A stretch of DNA of 64,000 bases from Gnetum montanum. Taxonomy: Eukaryota; Streptophyta; Gnetopsida; Gnetales; Gnetaceae. Position 1 is the first letter of the stretch. Every line of letters begins with the position of its first letter. Below, in pieces: positions 60,322-64,000 of the stretch. Made by a program: the position numbers and the translations under genes. The notes below the pieces were generated by a model. That model saw only the letters and a program-made list of their open reading frames with translations. It was not told the DNA's origin and made no database searches. The DNA lies in assembly GCA_015680685.1 (NCBI GenBank), contig MNCI01004170.1:471938-535937 (forward strand), given 5' to 3'.

Positions 60322-60956
60322 GGAACTTTATTCAAGTGTCATGTACCTGAACACATTAGTGTAAATGTCAATAAATTTGAGATTTCTGACACTTATTGTA
60401 GCACTTGGATTAGCTTAATCTTTCTTATTAGTACTTTACTTTAAATGCATTTTACATTCTATGGCATTGTAATCAACGTAATTAATCATGAACACATAAG
60501 TACATCTGCTTCGAACATAACATATAACATTTGGTAATCCTAGAAGTGATGATTTGGTATGCCTAATAATTATCACTTGGTAACCCAGTAGTATTAATAG
60601 TAGTTCAAGATGTGTATAGTAAGTAGGTACAACTACTTATGTTAGGATAGTTAGCCTTTTAAATAATTTAAGTAGTTAAAATAGTTAATCATTAAATATT
60701 CATCTCATTATGTAAAACTAAGGATAAAAAATATAAATATATAAATAAAAATAAATATTATATACCTTAACTCACACTTAATCATACACAAAGCATACAC
60801 AAGTGTGAGTTAGAAAGACAACAATCACATGAACCTTTGGTTCATAGTCTCTGCCTATAGGCAAACATAGGAACTAAGTCCACAAAATTTGACTAGATCA
60901 CTAGTACATGCTTGTGATTCATATGGTTTGGCATAGGGTATACTCACTACTCATCA
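60322..60956 (+). repeat. Partial LTR, gypsy type, U3 missing
   Basis: From GGAACTTTATTCAAGTGTCA (R-like, as at 57717) through TTGGTAATCCTAGAAG and TTGGTAACCCAGTAG boxes to the end TACTCACTACTCATCA. U3 is absent and the gag of G is not continuous across it: about 600 bp expected from F is missing. Insertion was therefore accompanied or followed by deletion. No target duplication seen. Confidence 0.7.
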
Positions 60957-62228
60957 GTAAACTACTTTATTTTCCTTGTTGTAGAAGTTGATCCACTCAA
61001 GATCATTTCATTGGATAAATACCTCCTCAATGTACTTTCCAAAAGTGATAGCATCATCAATGCTCAGTGGCCTAGGATAGATCAACTTACCTCTAATGTC
61101 GTCATTCATAGTGCCTTCAAGAATGTATAAAATTTTTTCATCATGAAGTGGATGAGAAAGCTTCATTATGAATAATTTCCATCAAGAGATGAACTTAGAG
61201 ATGGATTTATTATGAGCTTTTTTAATTACTAAGAGGTTTTGCAAAGTGCCATCCTTAGTAATATTATATTTAAACCTTTTCATGAAGGTGGTGAAAAGCT
61301 ATTCTAGAGAGGTGATAGACCTATGAGAAAGAGATCTATACCATTTAAGTACTTTTCTAGTTAAAAATTTAGAAAAATTTCTAACAATAGTGTGAAAGTA
61401 GTTGTCTAAGATCATGCATTCATTACGAAAGATGAGAACATGATTTGTAGGATCAAACTCTACATTATACTTAGTAAATTTTGGTAAGAAAACTCCTTTA
61501 GAAACTTGGGCAGGTGGATTAATGGATTGATAGAATTGATAAGAAGGCTAGTAATAGAAACAGTAGGGCTACCCCATGTAATGCAGTGGCATTTCACATT
61601 TGATCTTCATTAACTTGCAACCTAGACAAAAGATCTTGAAGTAACAACATCAATTTAGGTGGGACTTTAGGAATAGATGGCATAATAGGATTAGTTAAAA
61701 ATGGAATTATGGGCAATAAAATTTGGCTAGGGAGGTGCAACAATAGTCACAAAGACAAATTATGAGACATTGTATAAAGGAAAATGCTAGAAAGGTGGGA
61801 GAAATGGTAGTGAAATTGAAGGTTGTTTGACTTGTAATGCTAGGAATGATCATTGAAAGATGTTCAATTAAGGATTAGGATTTTAAGCTTCTTCAAAATA
61901 TTTTGGATTCATAGTGAATATCTTGGGGTAAAGTGACTGATGATGAGGCAATAATAGTTAGAGTAGTGAACATAGAAACAACACAACTAGTATTCTAAGG
62001 AATATGTATGGAAAATGAGTAAGTAGATTTGTTAAGATTCATCTACTACAGAATTAGACTCTACAATTGTGCAATATGCTAATGGTATAGATCTTCATGT
62101 AGTGAGGAATGAGAATTTTCATCTTCACCATCATCATGGTTGATGCCACCATCCTCACTATGCCCATCGTAAAAGTGGTAACTCCTACTAGAATTAATGT
62201 TGGAATATTCCATAGGAGAATCTACCAT
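60957..62228 (-). pseudogene. Element G: gypsy gag
   Basis: Minus strand opens at ATGGTAGATTCTCC (62228) with an acidic, Ser/His-rich N-terminus (MEYSNINSSRSYHFYDGHSE). The core near 61370-61000 reads VLKWYRSLSHRSITSLEELF, TTFMKRFKYNITKD, ISKFISWWKLFIMKL and DDIRGKLIYPRPLSIDDAIT, the expected A..WYRSL.., L...F...F..N and I..W positions of gypsy gag. Ends near 60957 at a partial LTR. Many stops lie between the N-terminus and the core. Confidence 0.7.
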
Positions 62229-62869
62229 AATCTATCTTTGTTGAATCTTAGCCCTAGTTAGTGCCTAAATTTAATCTCTAATAACTAATTATTCTAAAAA
62301 CAAGAGGTGCTGAAAACATATTAGAGATAACATTGATAATAGAAGCTTAGTTTATGAGAAAAATGGAGATTTCAGTAATGAAATTGAACCTTTGGGAGAT
62401 GAGAATATAAGTATGAAAGCTTGGGTGTGGTCTAAAATCAATTCAAAGACAAATGGAACTAATTGTTTGGTAAGAGATGCTTAAGCTAAAAAAAATTTTA
62501 ACATTGAAACTAATGATGCTAATGTTAAAAAATTTTAACCTATACAAGTGATGTAAAATCTACCTAAGTGACATCAATGCTAACATCAACAATAGTGTGT
62601 GAGCAATTAGGGACCTAGGCACTAATCTAAGCTAGCAGGCTATCAAAAGACATTATGATGGTCATGGAGCATGTGGAAGATGCTAGGAAGAAAGATGCTT
62701 GTACTTTTGATTTTTTAAAATCCAAAATATTTCTCCATATGTCAAGAAACTAGTCCAACATTTAGGCTTTGATCCCATATTTATAAGCTTAGGATTTCTA
62801 AATTTTACCCTGAAGCCAATTAGAGTTAACCAAAATTTTGACTTGGAAGATTGAATGATGAAAATTACA

Positions 62870-63690
62870 TAAGTGGTGATGCTAACATTATTGTTGACAT
62901 CAACATAAACATCATTACGGAGTTATAAAATTATTCCATAATTTTCTAAATTATAATTCCAAGCATCAAGTACCCCTTCTAATGCTTAAAATGATGTTAA
63001 ATTATGTTGTGATAGTACTTAAAGAATGTCAAGAAGCTCCTAGATTTGGAAAATATTGTTAAATGTTAATATTGGTAACCTTGCTTGATGTTGATGCTAG
63101 CTTGGTGATGTTGACACTAGCATTAGTATCACCTAGTAACACTTAGTTTCTAAACCAGCCCTGACCTTTTCAACTACCTCCAAACTTATGAAATTTGATG
63201 TTTGATGTCGCAAAAATGATGTCAACTAGTTTCTAGAGAGTTCAAGAGGCCAAAACTAGAGTTGAATTGCTAGTTTTTGTAGGTGGAAGGTATTGTGCTT
63301 AATCTAAGGATGATGGCATTAATGCTAACACTAGCATTAACATTAGCATCACCTAAATTAAAAATTTACTTTTTGAATCCAAAGATGAATTTTTTAAAGT
63401 GTCAAAAATTGATGTCTAACATATCAAGAATATTATAGAAAATTCATTCGAGTCCCTACAAAGTCAAAGTTAAGGTTTGAAAGTAGTTTTGATATGGGTG
63501 TGCTCGGATAGTTATCTAGGGATAATGCTAATACCATATCAACATTAGCATCAACATCCCTTGTATCACTTAGAAAAATTTTCATTTTCCAAATTTTTTA
63601 GGATCACTAAAACTAATGCTTATATGCTAGGTTATGAGCCAAAATAATCCCTATAAATATCAAAAATTCATAAATGTATCTTGTAATGCT
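62870..63690. repeat. Tandem array, four ~215-bp units with GATGCTAAC palindromic cores
   Basis: The word GATGCTAAC or TAATGCTAA followed by CATTAGCATCA or CATCAACAT occurs at about 62877, 63090, 63308 and 63520 (spacings 213, 218, 212). Between the cores CATCACCTA, CAAAAATTGATGTC and a TAGAGAGTTC/TAGAAAATTC word recur in order. A further core at 62510-62610 is offset. It lies upstream of gag G and may be its U3. Confidence 0.7.
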
Positions 63691-64000
63691 ATTTTTAAGT
63701 CATTTTGATGCTCAAATATGAGTTAAATAATGTTGAAACCACACTTAGTCTCAATCACTAACAAACTAAAAAAGTAGGTACGATAGTCTCCACTTCCACT
63801 AAATACAAAAACTAATCCATCCCTAAAATAGCATCATACTTATCCAAGTTCATCACATAAATATTACTATTCTACTATACATCCTATAATTATACTATAA
63901 AACCTCTGCAAATTTGATTTATTCTAGTATCATGTCCTCTCACTAAGTGTACCAATAATTTAGGAGAGAGAGCATGGCAAGGGATGTCTATTTGAGATAC
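63691..64000. other. Right edge, no feature recognised
   Basis: AT-rich, no motif or repeat boundary found before the window ends. Confidence 0.4.

Noticed and set aside
1-64000. CRISPR array, bacterial operon or phage content
   Set aside because: Repeats lack equal-length unique spacers; all coding signals are plant LTR-element type.
1-64000. An intact host gene
   Set aside because: No reading frame free of stops with a recognisable cellular function. The CCR4-like and FCP1-like pieces are broken and sit inside or beside retroelements.

Overview
The window looks like intergenic DNA of a seed plant with a large, repeat-rich genome. It is AT-rich, I found no intact host gene, and nearly every recognisable coding segment belongs to a decayed LTR retrotransposon of plant copia (Ty1) or gypsy (Ty3) type. 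Signs of the plant lineage are the Athila/Tat-style pol and tRNA-Asp type primer sites, copia gag (UBN2) and GAG-pre-integrase domains, and additional ORFs of kinds known from plant elements. Stop codons, frameshifts and loss of CpG-containing codons show that the elements are old. The species cannot be told from the sequence. Short runs of N (12698-12721, 12768, 44093) show a draft assembly.

Left third (1-20424): a plus-strand copia element, called A here (gag, zinc knuckle, protease, integrase, RT, RNase H), has been split by later insertions: a partial LTR at the window start, an unassigned 2.8-kb piece (about 656-3470), a solo LTR (3780-4303) and element B (5046-17818). B is a minus-strand, non-autonomous LTR element with two 576-bp LTRs and an iMet-type primer site. 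It has no gag or pol but carries an intron-less, broken copy of a CCR4-type exonuclease domain. B's own 5' LTR was in turn split by element C (9635-17537), a gypsy-type element with gag and an additional ORF but no pol. Target-site duplications support each of these steps.

Middle (20425-44330): an AT-rich stretch with a SINE-like remnant leads into a plus-strand gypsy gag-protease fragment, F (23831-27270). Next comes a full-length minus-strand Athila-like element D (27661-40692: LTR, PBS, gag, PR, RT, RH, IN, additional ORF, LTR) inserted just downstream of F. Beyond D lies a minus-strand multi-exon gene, X (about 40813-44330).

Right third (44331-64000): degenerate repeats, a minus-strand gypsy RNase H/integrase fragment H split by a solo LTR with a perfect CACAT duplication (49309-50159), an array of palindrome-bearing repeats (51230-52060), a plus-strand second copy of X (about 53979-57309), a solo LTR (57473-58342), a minus-strand second gag-protease G (58980-62228, itself split by a partial LTR), and a roughly 215-bp tandem repeat array near the right edge.

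Three themes deserve attention. First, C and D share a long additional ORF (an N-terminal domain resembling 'putative plant transposon protein', then coiled coil). In both, a copy of the element's own U3 promoter-like motif sits about 0.5 kb upstream of that ORF. Second, F and G each have gag-protease followed, after about 0.7 kb once later insertions are removed, by gene X in antisense, with matching splice sites. An antisense intron-bearing passenger would survive retrotransposition unspliced. Third, nine LTRs share conserved R/U5 blocks but have very different U3 regions, each built of its own palindromic repeat. Element letters (A-H, X) are mine. Identities were judged by eye, not computed.
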